NCBI RefSeq assembly: GCF_019578655.1
Contig: NC_063258.1
Coordinates: forward strand, 8,994,802-9,058,801
Direction: 5' to 3'
Origin: Ricinus communis
Lineage: Eukaryota; Streptophyta; Magnoliopsida; Malpighiales; Euphorbiaceae
Length of the DNA: 64,000 bases
Within the stretch, counting starts at the first letter, position 1, and every line of letters begins with the position of its first letter. The notes beneath the pieces are model-generated. The model saw only the letters and a list, made by a program, of their open reading frames with translations, was not told where the DNA came from and ran no database searches. The translations under genes were made by a program, and so were the position numbers. This document shows, piece after piece, positions 1 to 10,800 of this stretch.

Positions 1-341
1 TGGTCTTTTTAAGCCCAATTAAATTCTTTCAAGTGCAATAAACTAAATTAGATTAATAAGCCTTTAACTTAAATCCAATTCTTCAAGTCTTAATGTATCC
101 TTAGTCCAAATGTCTTGGATAAGCTTATTGACTAGCAATTTGAATTGAATTAGGACTCCTAGTTGAATTAGGATTCCTTTTGTTGCTTGAACTCCTAATA
201 TCATCAGGACTCCTTGCAGGATTAGGATACCTAATTGAGTTAGGACTCCTTATTGCATTAGAAATCCTTGAGCTAGTAGGATTTGCATCATCAAGACTCC
301 TTATTGGAATAGGATTCATTTTGCTAGTTTGTTTCGTATCA
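1..341 (-). mobile_element. Partial type-A LTR of a reverse-strand gypsy element
   Basis: This stretch matches the right part of the solo LTR at 5268-6186 and ends, like it, in GTATCA. Read on the reverse strand it starts TGATACGAAAC, just after a purine run (AAATGGGGAA, 342-351) that would serve as polypurine tract, so it is the 3' LTR of the reverse-strand element to its right. It continues off the window to the left. Positions ~145-320 carry repeated AGGAnTCCT dyads. No coding capacity; the open frame at 125-349 only reflects these repeats. Confidence 0.75.
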
Positions 342-976
342 TTCCCCATTTATTCTTGTGTGTCATCATCTAAGGCCGGCTCATCATCACTATCATCACC
401 TTAATCTCACCATAATCACTAAGCCATTGAAGCTTATATGGATGTGGGTGTGGTATGGTAGGGAGCCCTAATCTACTAATCAAGAGAGTACTTACAACAT
501 TAGTGCAACTCCCACTATCAATAATCACATTACACGCCTTACCTTGTATATGAAATCTTGTGTAAAACAAGTTGTCCCTTTATTGCTCATGGCAATCTTT
601 TCGATAGTACATCTCTCACACACAACTCATGTGTTTAACACTCAAAATACATCAAAATTAAAATGACATGACAAGTAGAACATATAACTAGACTTAATGA
701 ACATGATTAAACCAAAAACACAACAAAGAAAATGTAAGAACAAGATGTAATGGAGAATAACTAACCTTAATGAATGAATAACAAAAAGGACATAATTAAA
801 ATACCAAAATGATATTATTTTTTTTTTATTTTAGAACTCTAACAATGACTTAAACAAAAAACTAATAACATGAACTGAATTAAAAAAAAAGAACAAAGAA
901 ACATAAGAAATCAGAATTGACTAATGAAAATATGAAAGGATAAAACTTGATATAGAGCCAAAGCTCTCATACCAAA
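342..976 (-). pseudogene. Rearranged internal region of gag-less gypsy element (leader + protease piece)
   Basis: Reading on the reverse strand from the LTR at 977: primer site (963-974), an AT-rich leader (~575-960), then directly a retropepsin start (570-~405) with the motif IIDSGSCTNVVS, whose D-S-G is the aspartic protease active site. No gag lies between leader and protease, the same structure as in the longer copy at 17366-18082. After the protease motif the sequence jumps at a short AAGGT homology into an acidic stretch (DDSDDEPALDDDTQE, ~403-355). In the forward element at ~12230-12290 that stretch lies between the zinc knuckle and the protease. The order is therefore scrambled and RT, RNase H and integrase are missing. 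A dead, internally recombined copy. Confidence 0.75.
963..974 (-). other. Primer binding site (initiator tRNA-Met type)
   Basis: On the reverse strand this reads TGGTATGAGAGC, two bases after the LTR end. It differs by one base from TGGTATCAGAGC, the usual Ty3/gypsy site complementary to the initiator tRNA-Met 3' end. It fixes the LTR at 977-1852 as the 5' LTR of a reverse-strand element. Confidence 0.75.
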
Positions 977-1852
977 TGATATGGAACCTCCATGAATAAG
1001 CTTGAGACCCCTTTTGAATGTTGAACCCCCAACATATGAACATGAAAACCCTAAGAACCAATTCGGTTGAACCCCTAAGAAAGGTTAGAGAACAAATTAC
1101 TTAGACAGATAATCAAAAATTAGAATTTAGAAAACTTGTTCATAAATCCCAATTTCGAAACACTCCACAAGAAGATGATCCATCTACTTAAATTTTTCTT
1201 AAGCATGCCTTCTATACAAGAACACACAGACAAAGCAAACAAGCATTAAGGTAAAATACCAATTATCATTCAACATTTAACTTAATTCCCACATCAAATT
1301 TCGTACTAGCCTTATATAGGCCTTAGAAAAACCTAAATCTTAACTAATAAGGATTTACATCTCATATAGGATAAAGATAACCATCCTAACTAAAAGAGAT
1401 AATTTAAACAAAGTCCTAACTAGGGTAAATAACATGTGCAGACGCCCAACTTAAGTAAAGTAACTCTAATTTACTTAAGTCATGCATATGGGCCTTAAAA
1501 CATAAGCTAAGTTAGGCCCAAAGTCTTCATATGCTCCAAGTAAGCCTATTAAACACTTGCACTTGTAACACATTAAGTTGAGTTGGTCCTTCACTTAAAC
1601 TAAAGTCTTGAACTCCTTGTAATTCCTCTTGGGCGGAATTCACAAGGCCTTGCATGTGTTGAATTAAGGCTTGTTGATACTTCTTAGATCTTGATCTAGT
1701 TATTGGGCCTTGAGGCAATTGTATTAGATCTAGCCTCAATAACTTGACTTTGATCTTGGGCTTGAAGCTTTAGCTGAACTCCTCCATGCTCTTGCTCATC
1801 TTCATCAAGTCCATCTTCATGAAATCCATGTGATGGTGGTTGGTTCATATCA
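977..1852 (-). mobile_element. Type-B 5' LTR of reverse-strand gag-less gypsy element
   Basis: The 876-bp repeat runs from TGATATGGAACC to GTTCATATCA and matches 13529-14452 and 18083-18997. It contains on the reverse strand (1739-1527) the polyprotein C-terminus with the motif GPITRSRSKK, because in this family the ORF runs into the LTR. The sense TATA region (near 1310, CTATATAAGG on the reverse strand) lies in the middle. It abuts forward RT sequence at 1853, where the next five bases (ACTAC) would be one target duplication copy. Confidence 0.8.
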
Positions 1853-3676
1853 ACTACCTTTAAGACTAAGTATGGTTTGTATAAGTGGCTAGTGATGCCT
1901 TTTATGCCAACTAATGCCCCTAGTACCTTTATGAGACTTATGAACCATGTTTTGCGTCCCTTTATCTACAAGTTTATTGTTTTATATTTTGATGACATAT
2001 TAGTCTATAGCAATTTGATGCATAAGCATCTAAAGCATCTTAGGACTTTATTTGATGTCTTGCAAAGAGAAAGCTTTATGCTAATCTTGGCAATTGTGAC
2101 TTTTGCGGTCCTAAAGTAGTTTTTCTTGGATATGTTGTTAGTGCTAATAGAATTGAGGTAGACAAAGAAAAGGTAGAGGCTATTAATTTTTAATCGACAC
2201 CTAAGAGTGTGATTGAGGTTAGATCTTTTCATGGCCTAGCTAGCTTCTATAGGCAATTTGTTAGGGATTTTTCTACCCTTGCCACCCCTTTAACTAAGGT
2301 TATTAAGAAGCATGTAGGTTTTAAATGGGGAGAAGCACAAGATAGGCAATTCAGGTTTTAAAAGATAAATTGATTAATGCTCCTTTAGTTGCTTTACATT
2401 CTACTTTTGAGATTGAATGTGATGCTTCTAATGTTGGAATTGGAGTTGTATTGATGCAAAAGGGTAGGCCAATTGCCTATTTTAGTGAAAAGCTTAGTCG
2501 TGCAAGCTTATACTATCCCACCTATGATAAGGAGATGTTTGCATTGGTGTGGGCATTAGAGACATGGCAACATTGTTTATTGCCCAAGGAGTTCGTAATT
2601 CATACAGATCATGAGAGCTTAAAGCATTTGAAGGGTCAAAATAAATTGAGCAAAAGGCATGCAACTTGAAGTTCATTTATAGAGACCTTTCCTTATGTGA
2701 TCAAATATAAGAAGGGTAAGGATAATATGGTGGCTAATGCACTTTCTAAGAGGTATGCATTGAGCAACACACTTCATTCTAAATTGATTGGATTGAATTA
2801 CTTAAAGAACATTATCCTGATGATCCGAATTTTGAAAGTGTATACGATGCATGCGAGCATGGAGCTTTTGATAAATACTATAGGCATGATGGCTACTTGT
2901 TTAAGGATAATCGCTTATGTGTGCCTAATTGTTCTATATGTAGATTATTTTTAAAAGAATCACACGAGGGAGGATTAATGGGGCATTTTGGTGTTGATAA
3001 GAATTTAGATATGTTGCATGAGCACTATTATTAGTAAAAAAGGCACGTTGATATTGAGAAATATTGTGCCAACTGTGTTGTTTGTTTACGTGCTAAGTCT
3101 AAAAGCAAGCCTCATGGATTGTATATGCCAATGCCTATTTCTATTTCACCTTGGGTTGATGTTTCTATGGATTTTATCTTAGGATCGCCAAGGTCTAGGC
3201 ATGGCAATAATAGTATTTATGTAGTAGTTGATAGATTTAGTAAAACGGCACAGTTTATTGCATGGCATGAAGCCGATGATGTATCACATATTACTGATTT
3301 ATTCCTTAGAGAAGTAGTATGTTTGCATGGCATGCCTAAGGCTATTGTTAGGGATAGGGATGCGAAACTTTTGTCTTATTTTTGGAAGATGTTGTGGACT
3401 AAGTTAGGTACTAAATTGTTATTTTCTACTACTTGTCACCCTCAAACAAATGGTCAAACCAAAGTGGTTAATAGGGCCTTAGTATAATTATCGCATGCTA
3501 TTATAAAAAAGAATATCAAATCTTGGGAAGATTGCTTACCTCATATAGAGTTTGCATATATTAAGAGTTTGCATTCATCTATATATTGTAGACCTTTTGA
3601 AGTTGTTTATGGTTTCAATCCACTAACTCCTTTGGATTTGTTACCTTTGGCATTACAAGAGCGTGCTAACTTGGAT
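1853..3676 (+). pseudogene. CRM-like gypsy pol remnant (RT C-terminal half, RNase H, integrase)
   Basis: Forward-strand coding fragments in order: RT from the conserved KT-YGLY-WLVMPF region (~1860), with catalytic YFDDILVYS (~1985) intact; RNase H (2370-2669) with [10 protein letters not shown] and [10 protein letters not shown]; the linker with [16 protein letters not shown] (~2700-2760); integrase zinc-binding piece (~2950-3110); integrase core (3119-3487) with MDFILG and a RDRDAK segment. The third catalytic residue is changed: the family motif TEVVNR reads TKVVNR here, Glu to Lys. Several stops and frameshifts break the frame. It starts exactly where the reverse-strand LTR ends, in the middle of RT, so it is the downstream half of a host element split by insertion. 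The motifs resemble CRM/Galadriel chromoviruses; that assignment is from family knowledge, not a search. Confidence 0.85.
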
Positions 3677-3753
3677 TGAACCGAATTGGTTCTTGGGGTT
3701 TTCATGTTAATCTGTTAGGGGTTCTCAAGCTTATTCGTGGAGGTTCCATATCA
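3677..3753 (+). mobile_element. Terminal 77 bp of a gypsy LTR (sense end)
   Basis: This is the reverse complement of the start of the LTRs at 977, 13529 and 5268 and ends GGTTCCATATCA. It is joined directly to integrase coding sequence, so the 3' end of pol and most of the 3' LTR are deleted. The following bases ATCAT enter the ~1 kb repeat array. Confidence 0.7.
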
Positions 3754-5267
3754 ATCATTTCATCTTCCTTTAGGCATGAGGATTCTTAGTGACACAAGGA
3801 TTGGTGTAAGGAATCATGGGAATGCAATTGACAAGCTTGACAGGTGGCATTGGGGTGTGACTTGATGATCTAGTAGGACGAGACACAAATTCACACGCGT
3901 AAAATCATGTTGCTTTCGATTAATCCAAGTGGGAATGCATGCATCTTGATGTTTGTGACATATATAGTTATGTACTTTTGGCCGAGATGTTATTAGGTAT
4001 GCCTACATGAATTTTCCATTGTTTTCGTTATTCTAGCTTAGAAAATTTAGGACTACGAGAGTTATTGATTAGTCAACTGCTCTTTATCTAGTATGATGGT
4101 TTTGTTTTATTTGGGGAGCATAAACACCACTCTTAAGAAAAAGCACATGGAAACGGCAATTATAGACACCGATCCAATGCTTAGACAAATGCAAAGAAAG
4201 AAAATTAGTTGATCCAGTACTGATATCATTCTTCGAATTATCGCAGACAAATCTTTAAAGAAAAGAGGGAACGATGAGAATCAAGCACAAACAAATATTC
4301 TGATTCAGGATTTGCACCATTAGGATCTCCGTCATTCCTTATTCCTCTAGGCACGGCGACACATGATGACACAAGGATTGGCTTAAGGAATCATGGAAAC
4401 ACAATTGATAAGCTTGACCAGTGGTATTGGGGCTTAGCTTTAAGATCAAGCAAGATGAGACGTAAATACATGCGCGTAAGAGAGAAATCATAATATTATC
4501 AATGAATCCAAGCATAAAGTAATCAAGAATTCGAGTGCTTTGATCTTTGGGAGGCATATAATTAAGTAATTTGGTTTGGAGTGTTATTAGTTAGGCCCAC
4601 ATGAATTTTCCCTTATTTTCGTTATGCTGGTTCATATAATTTGGGATCTCCATTATTCCTTATTCCTCAAGGCATGAGAACTTCTTATGACACAAGGATT
4701 GCTGTAAGGACTGGTTAACAACTCTCACAGTCCCAAATTTGATGATCAAGCAGGACGAGATGTAAATCCATGTGCGTAAGGGAGAAGTCATGTTGTTTTC
4801 AATAAATCCAAGTGTAATACAAGCGAGAATGTGAGAGTTTTATGTTTGGGATGAATATAATGAAGTAATTTGGATCAGAATGTTATTAGGTAGACACACG
4901 CAAATTTCCTTTTGTTTCTGTTAAGCTGGCTCATAAAATTTGGAACTACAAGAGTTGTTGACCAATCAACTCCTTTCTTATTCTTGATTTGACTTCACTT
5001 TATTCATCTTTCTTTCTTTATTTATTCATATTTAGATTCTAGTTTCTTTTTCTTATGGAATGAGGACTTTCAAACTATAAAAAGCGCACGCAATAGAATA
5101 CTTAAGCCTAATGAACATATTATTTCAATTTTCTACCTTGTAGGAAATCAAGTTTTAGGTTCTTTCAAGAGCTTTATGGACTTATCAACACTCACGCTCG
5201 CGAGCATAGACTTATTGCTTACGTTCTTCCCTTCTTTTGTGTTTTGTTGATCATGTATTGATATCAT

Positions 5268-6186
5268 TGATATGGAACCTTCATGATTAAGCTTGAGAAC
5301 TCTTTTTCAATTGCGAACCCCTCAACACATTAACATGAAAACCCTAAGAACCAATTCGGTTCAACCCCTAAGAAAGGTTAGAAAACAGATTACTTAAAAA
5401 GATGATTAAGAATTAGAATTTAGAAAACTTTTTCCTAAATCCCAATTTCGAAACACTCTATAAGAAGATGTTTAATCTACTTGAATTTTCTTAAGGATGC
5501 ATTCTGCACAAGAACACAAAAACAAAGCAAACAAGCTTTAAGGTAAAAATACCAATTACCATTTAATTTTTAACTTCAACTTCAACTTCGACATTTTAAT
5601 TCATTACATCAAAGTTCGTACTAGCCTTATATAGGCCTTAGAAAATCCTAAATCTTAACTAATAAAGATTTACATATGTTCGAGGATAAAGATAACCTTC
5701 CTAACTAAAAGAGATAACTTAAACAAAGTCCTAATTAGGTTAAACTACATATGTGGCCACCCAAAATAAGAAACAAAACCCTAGTTTACATAAGTCATAT
5801 AAATGGGCCTCAAAACATAAGCTAAGTTAGCCCCAAAATCTTTATATGCTCCTCATTCAAGCCTAATAAACTGAATTAGATTAACGAGCCTTGAACTTAA
5901 ATCCAATTCTTCAAGCCTTGATGTGTCCTTAGCCTAAATGTCTTGGATAAGCTCATTGACTTGCAATTTGAATCGAACTAGGATTCCTAGTTAAATTAGG
6001 ATTCCTAGTTGAATTAAGATTCCTTTCGTTGCTTGAACTCCTAATATCATTAGGACTCCTTACAGGATTATGATTCCTAGTTGAGTCATGACTCCTTATT
6101 TGATTAGGATTCCTTGAGTTAGTAGGATTTACATCATCAAGACTCCCTGTTGGAGTAGGATCATTATGCTAGTTTGGTTTGTATCA
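5268..6186 (-). mobile_element. Solo LTR (type A), target duplication ATCAT
   Basis: A 919-bp LTR begins TGATATGGAACC and ends TTTGTATCA. It is flanked on both sides by the same five bases, ATCAT (5263-5267 and 6187-6191), inside a unit of the ~1 kb repeat that it interrupts at its own TGATATCATT anchor. No internal sequence remains, as expected after recombination between two LTRs. By comparison with full elements its sense direction is the reverse strand. The sense-start part (5975-6165) has repeated AGGAnTCCT dyads; a TATATAAGG box lies near 5625 on the reverse strand. Confidence 0.92.
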
Positions 6187-6848
6187 ATCATTTTTTGAAT
6201 GATCGTGGAGGAATCTTTTAAAGGAAAGAGGGAATGTCGAGAATCGCAGCACGCCCAAATATTCTAATTTAGGATTTGCACCATTAGTATCTTCATCCTT
6301 CCTTATTCCTTTAGGCACGAGGACTCATGATGACGTAAGGGTGGGCGTAAGGAATAATGGGAACACAATTAACAAGATTGACCGGTGTCATTAGGGTTTA
6401 GCATGGTGATCAAGCAGGAGAGACGTAAATCCAAGTGCATATGTGAGAAATCATGTTGTTTTCGATTAATCCAACTGTAATACAAGCCGAAATTCGAGCG
6501 CTTTGATGTTAAAATGCATATAATGAAGTAAATGGTTAGGAGTGTTTTTAGGTAGGCCCACACTAATTTACCCTTATTTTTTTTAAGTTGGCTCATAAAA
6601 ATTAAGACTACGAGAGTTGTTGCTCAGTCAACTCCTCTCTTGTTCTTAATTTGACTTTAGTTTATTAATATTTATTTATTTATATTTAGCTTCTAGCCTC
6701 TTCTTCCTATGGAATGAGGGCTTTCGCACTATAAAACTACAAGCAACCGAATACTTGAGGCTAATGAGTATATTATTTCAGTTTTCTACCTGGCAGGAAA
6801 TCAAGTTATGGGTTCTTTCAAAAAATTTGTGGACTTATCAACACTCAC

Positions 6849-7075
6849 ATGGATTAGTCTAAACCTTCGACCCGTGACTTATTGTGACCCGCCTAGAATG
6901 CCCATCCATACTAAGACCTTATTCACACAACGACTAGCCGATGTCATTTTCAATTGACTTAGTTAGAAATAAGTATGGAGAAAGCATACCGCCTTAAACA
7001 AGGCCTTTGCACTCCAGGGCCAATCTCCGTCCGGCCCAAGGAAACCTTTGCATGCCTCCGTTACCTTTTGGAGGG
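6849..7075. other. ~225-bp insert in a ~1 kb repeat unit, partly organellar
   Basis: Comparison with sister units (for example 9040-9070) shows extra sequence between the ACTTATCAACAC block and the GAGCGAACATAGAC block. The right third is an antisense mitochondrial rRNA fragment (7002-7075). The left part (6849-7001) is GC-richer than its surroundings and was not recognised; it may come from the same organellar DNA piece. Confidence 0.6.
7002..7075 (-). pseudogene. rrn26: Fragment of mitochondrial 26S (large subunit) rRNA, antisense
   Basis: The reverse strand reads TAACGGAGGCATGCAAAGG followed by TTTCC, GGGCCGGACGGAGATTGGCC and GAGTGCAAAGG. From memory this is the domain V region of plant mitochondrial 26S rRNA with a few substitutions. 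Only ~74 bp are present, so it is a nuclear insertion of organellar DNA (a NUMT) and cannot act as rRNA. The match is recalled, not searched; a plastid or bacterial 23S origin fits less well because of the GGGCCGGACGGAGATTGG segment. Confidence 0.7.
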
Positions 7076-9945
7076 AGCGAACATAGACTTATTCCTCACG
7101 TCTTTCCTTTCTCTTATGTTCTTTCTCTACACTTGTGTTTAAATCAATTTGACTTGATCCTTATGCTTGACTGTGTGAAAGAGAACAAAGAACATGTGAT
7201 TTCTTTCCTTATCGGATCTCAAATCCTACCTATATTCTCATTTTTTTATTTTTCTTGTGTCTTTCTTTTTAATCTATCTAGCATGGTTGTTTGGTTTTAT
7301 ATAGGGAGCATAAACACAAGTGTTCAATGAAAGTGCATGGAAGTGGAAATCATAGGCACTGATCTAATGCTTCAACAATTGCAAAGAAATAAAATTAGTT
7401 CATCGTGTATTGATATCATTCTCCAAATGATCGCGGATGAATCTTTTAAAGGAAAGAGAGAACACCGAGAATCAAGGCCCCTCCAAATATTATGACTCAG
7501 GATTTTCACCATTAGGATCTCCATCATTTCTTCTTCCTCTAGGCACGTGGACTCCTGATGATGCAAAGTTGGGCGTAAGGAATCATGGGAATGCAATTAA
7601 CAAGGTTGACTAGTGGCATTAGGGCTTAGCTTGATGATCAAGCAGGAGAGATGTAAATCCATGTGTTGAAGGGAGAAATCATGTTGTTTTGGATTAATCC
7701 AAGCGTAATACAAGCCGGAATTCAAGCAGTTTGATGTTTGAAATGCATATAATAAAGTGATTTGGGTCGGAGTATTTTATATAGGCGCACCCGAATTTAT
7801 CCTTATTTTTGTTAAGCTAACTTATAAAATTTAGGACTACGAGAGTTGTTGCCCAGTCCACTCCTCTATAGTTCTTCATTTTAGTTTATTAATCTTTATT
7901 TATTTATTTATTCATATTTAGCTTCTAGTCTCTTCTTCTTATAGAATGAGGGCTTTCCCACTATAAAACCACACGCAACCGAATACTTGAGGCTAATGAG
8001 CTTATTATTTCAGTTTTCTACCTTTCAGGAAATCAAATTGTGTTCTTTCAAGAAATTTGTGGACTTATCAACACTTGTGCTACCTTTCTCTTGTGTTCTT
8101 ATTGATGCTTGTGTTTGAATCAATTCGATTTGATCCTTACGCTTAGCCATATGGAAGAGAATAAAGAACTTGTGATTTCTTTCCTTATCAGATCTAAAAT
8201 ATTACCTATATTCTCATTTTGTTTGTTTCTTTTGTATCTCTCTTTCTAATCTCTATATAGTATGTTAGTTTTGTTTTATATGGGGAGCATAAACACGAGT
8301 GTCATGTGAATACGCATGGAAGCAAGAATTATAGGCACCGATCCAATGCTTTAACAAATGCGAAAAAGGAAATTTGTTGATCATGTATTGATATCATTCT
8401 TCGAAGGGTCATGGAGAAATCTTATAGATGAAATAAACGCTACGAACGGAGGCATGCCCAAATATTCTAACTCAGGATTTGTACCATTAGGATCTTCATC
8501 CTTCCTTATTCCTCTGGGCACGAGGACTCTTGATGACGCAAGGTTAGGCATAAGGAATTATGGGAATGTAATTAACAAGCTTGACCGATGGCTTTAGGGG
8601 TTAGCTTGATGATCAAGCAGGAGAGATGTAAATCCACGCGCGTAAAGGAGAAATTAGGTTGTTTTCGATTAGTCCAAGCCTAATACAAGCCAAAATTCGA
8701 GCGCTTTGATGTTGAAATGCATATAATGAAATAATTCGGGTATGAGTGTTTTTAGGTAGGCCCACACTATTTTACCCTTATTTTTATTAAGTTGGCTTAT
8801 AAAATTTAAGACTACAAGACTTGTTGCCAGTCAACTCTTGTCTTGTTCTTGATTTGACTTTAGTTTATTAATATTTATTTATTTATTTATATTTAGCTTC
8901 TAGCCTCTTCTTCCTATAGGATGAGGGCTTTCGTACTATAAAATCGCAAGCAACCGAATACTTGAGGCTAATGAGCATATTATTTCAGTTTTCTACCTTG
9001 TAGGAAATCAAGTTATGGGTTCTTTCAAGAAATTTGTGGACTTATCAACACGTAGCGAGCATAGACTTATCCCTTACATCATTCCTTTCTCTTGTGTTCT
9101 TTGTTTACGCTTGTGTTTAAATCAACTCAATTTGATCCTTATGCTTAGCCACATGGAAGAGAACAAAGAACATGTGATTTCTTTCCTTATCGGATCTGAA
9201 ATCGTACCTATATTCCCTTTTTTTTATTTCTTTTGTGTCTCTCTTTCTATTCTCTATCTAGTATGTTGGTTTAGTTTTATATGGGGAGCATAAACACGAG
9301 TGTTAAGTGAAAGTAGGTGGAAGCGGCAATCATAGGCACTGATCCAATGCTTAGAGGAATGGGAAGAAAGAAAATTAGTTGATCGTATACTGATATCATT
9401 CTCCAAATTATCATTGAGGAATCTTTCAGAGGAAAGAGGGAACACCAAGAATAGAGGCATGCCCAAATCTTTTGACTCAGGATTTGCACCATTAGAATCT
9501 TCATCCTTCCTTCTTCCTCTAGACACGAGCAACTCTTGATAACGCAAGTTTAGGCGTAAGAAATCATGGCAACGCAATTAACAAGCTTGACTAGTGGCAT
9601 TAGCACTTAGCTTGGTGATCAAGCAGGAGACATAAATCCAGGCGCGTAAGGGAGAAATCAGGTTATTTTTTATTAATTCAAGCGTAATACAAGCCGAAAT
9701 TCGAGTACTTTGATCTTGAAATGCATATAATTAAATAATTTAGATAGGAGTATTTTTAGGTAGGCCCACAACAATTTTACCCTTATTTTTATTAAGCTGG
9801 CCATAAAATTTAAGGCTACGAGAGTTATTGTCCAGTCAACTCCTCTCTTGTTCTTAATTTGATTTTAGTTTATTAATCTTTATTTATTTATTTATTCATA
9901 TTTAACTTCTAGTCTCTTCTTATGGGCATACCTCATAACACCCCG

Positions 9946-10154
9946 GCCCAAATTACATAATTATATGCATCCCAAAAATCAAAACGCATGCATTCCTACT
10001 TAGATTAATTGAAAACAACATGATTTCTCCTTTACGCGTGTGGATTTGTATCTCATCTTACCAAATCATCAAATCACACCCCAATGCGATTGGTCAAACT
10101 TATCAATTGCATTCCCATAATTCCTTATGCCAATCCTTGTGATGGAGATCCTAG
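9946..10154 (-). repeat. Inverted partial copy of the ~1 kb repeat
   Basis: From ~9950 the landmarks of the tandem array appear in reverse order and orientation, for example ATTACATAATTATATGCAT, and CAATTGCATTCCCATAATTC against GAATTATGGGAATG at ~8557. The copy is truncated at ~10154, where LTR sequence of the next element begins. Confidence 0.65.
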
Positions 10155-10800
10155 TGCTTTACAAACCCATCGAAGCAAGATCCTCTATATATGGGGAGTG
10201 GTCCAATCACAAGAGTAAGAGCCAAGAAGATTAAGGATGCAGTGGCCTTATTCGCTCAAGCCTTAGTGACAACTCACATTATGGAAGAACAAGTCTCAAA
10301 TAAGCCTAATGAGCCAGATTGTGTCTTGATGATTCAAGTTAATGAGAATGGGCTTCAAGAAGCTTGACTCTTTATTAATTTCCCCTTGGACTGAAACTAC
10401 TACTTATTTAACTTTTTATGTATTTTGGCCCTTGAGTGTTTTATTACTTTAAAACTCTATATCTTTGGGCCTTTTTCATTACTTGTTTAGTTTGGGCCTC
10501 TAGTTATATTTATTAGATTAATTCTAAGTATGGGCCACCCTTTACATTTGGCACAACACTCATTAGTTTGTTTAAACCCTAAGTATTCACTATAAATACT
10601 TAAGGGTTATCATCTTGTAAGACTTTAACTTTGATTATAATTTGATACTTGAGAGTGTTCTCCTTCTAAGTTCTTGCAAGGACTTATTGTTTTGAACATT
10701 GTAACTTTGTTGATTGTTGATTGATAGCTAAGGGTTCCTTCAATAGATTGTTGTGACTTTTTAGTTGTGTATCCTTTATCATTCTTACCTCTCTAGTCGA
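10155..10800 (+). mobile_element. Probable 5' LTR of forward CRM-like element, with embedded ORF C-terminus
   Basis: The segment encodes in frame (10193-10366) MGSGPITRVRAKKIKDAV and a C-terminal tail ending in a stop. This is the same kind of polyprotein C-terminus (GPITR-R-KK) found inside the type-B LTRs. Finding it upstream of gag means it lies in a 5' LTR copy and is not translated as part of a polyprotein here. A TATA box (CTATAAATACTT, ~10590) follows. The left edge is placed at TGCTTTACAAACC, where the ~1 kb repeat stops. The right edge is not defined, since no clear CA end plus primer site was found, so the coordinate 10800 is approximate. Confidence 0.6.

Larger units (their letters stand above)
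3754..9945 (+). repeat. Tandem array of unclassified ~1.0 kb repeat
   Basis: A long unit recurs head to tail. The anchor TGATATCATT lies at 4221, 5259, 7411, 8389 and 9391. The spacings 978 and 1002 are clean; the others agree after removing the solo LTR (5268-6186) and the insert at ~6849-7075. Each unit carries the same landmarks: a GATCAAGCAGGA block, a promoter-like CTATAAAA box (for example 6731, 7964, 8937), a pyrimidine run ending in AG before GAAATCAAGTTATGGG, and a purine-rich AGAACAAAGAACATGTG block. The unit near 4320-4750 is rearranged, with a partial duplication and a small local inversion (~4707-4736). No transposase, RT or terminal repeats are recognisable. Short open frames inside (7007-7330, 9015-9293) are not shared intact by all units. 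Possible origins are an array of solo LTR-like units or a young satellite. Confidence 0.75.

Noticed and set aside
125..404. Serine/arginine/asparagine-repeat and Leu-rich frames on both strands
   Set aside because: They are translations of the AGGAnTCCT repeat array in an LTR.
7007..9293. Similar small frames (7007-7330, 9015-9293; also 58571-58807 reverse) as a conserved peptide of the ~1 kb repeat
   Set aside because: The similarity follows DNA homology; frames start differently, other units are interrupted, and the peptides are low-complexity hydrophobic with no known motif.
4221..9400. tRNA genes or rRNA arrays as the origin of the ~1 kb tandem repeat
   Set aside because: No tRNA boxes or rRNA motifs were seen in the unit; only one unit contains an inserted rRNA fragment.
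10155..10800. Small gene with product starting MGSGPITRVRAKK
   Set aside because: It is the C-terminal tail of a gypsy polyprotein embedded in an LTR, as seen in the related LTRs here.
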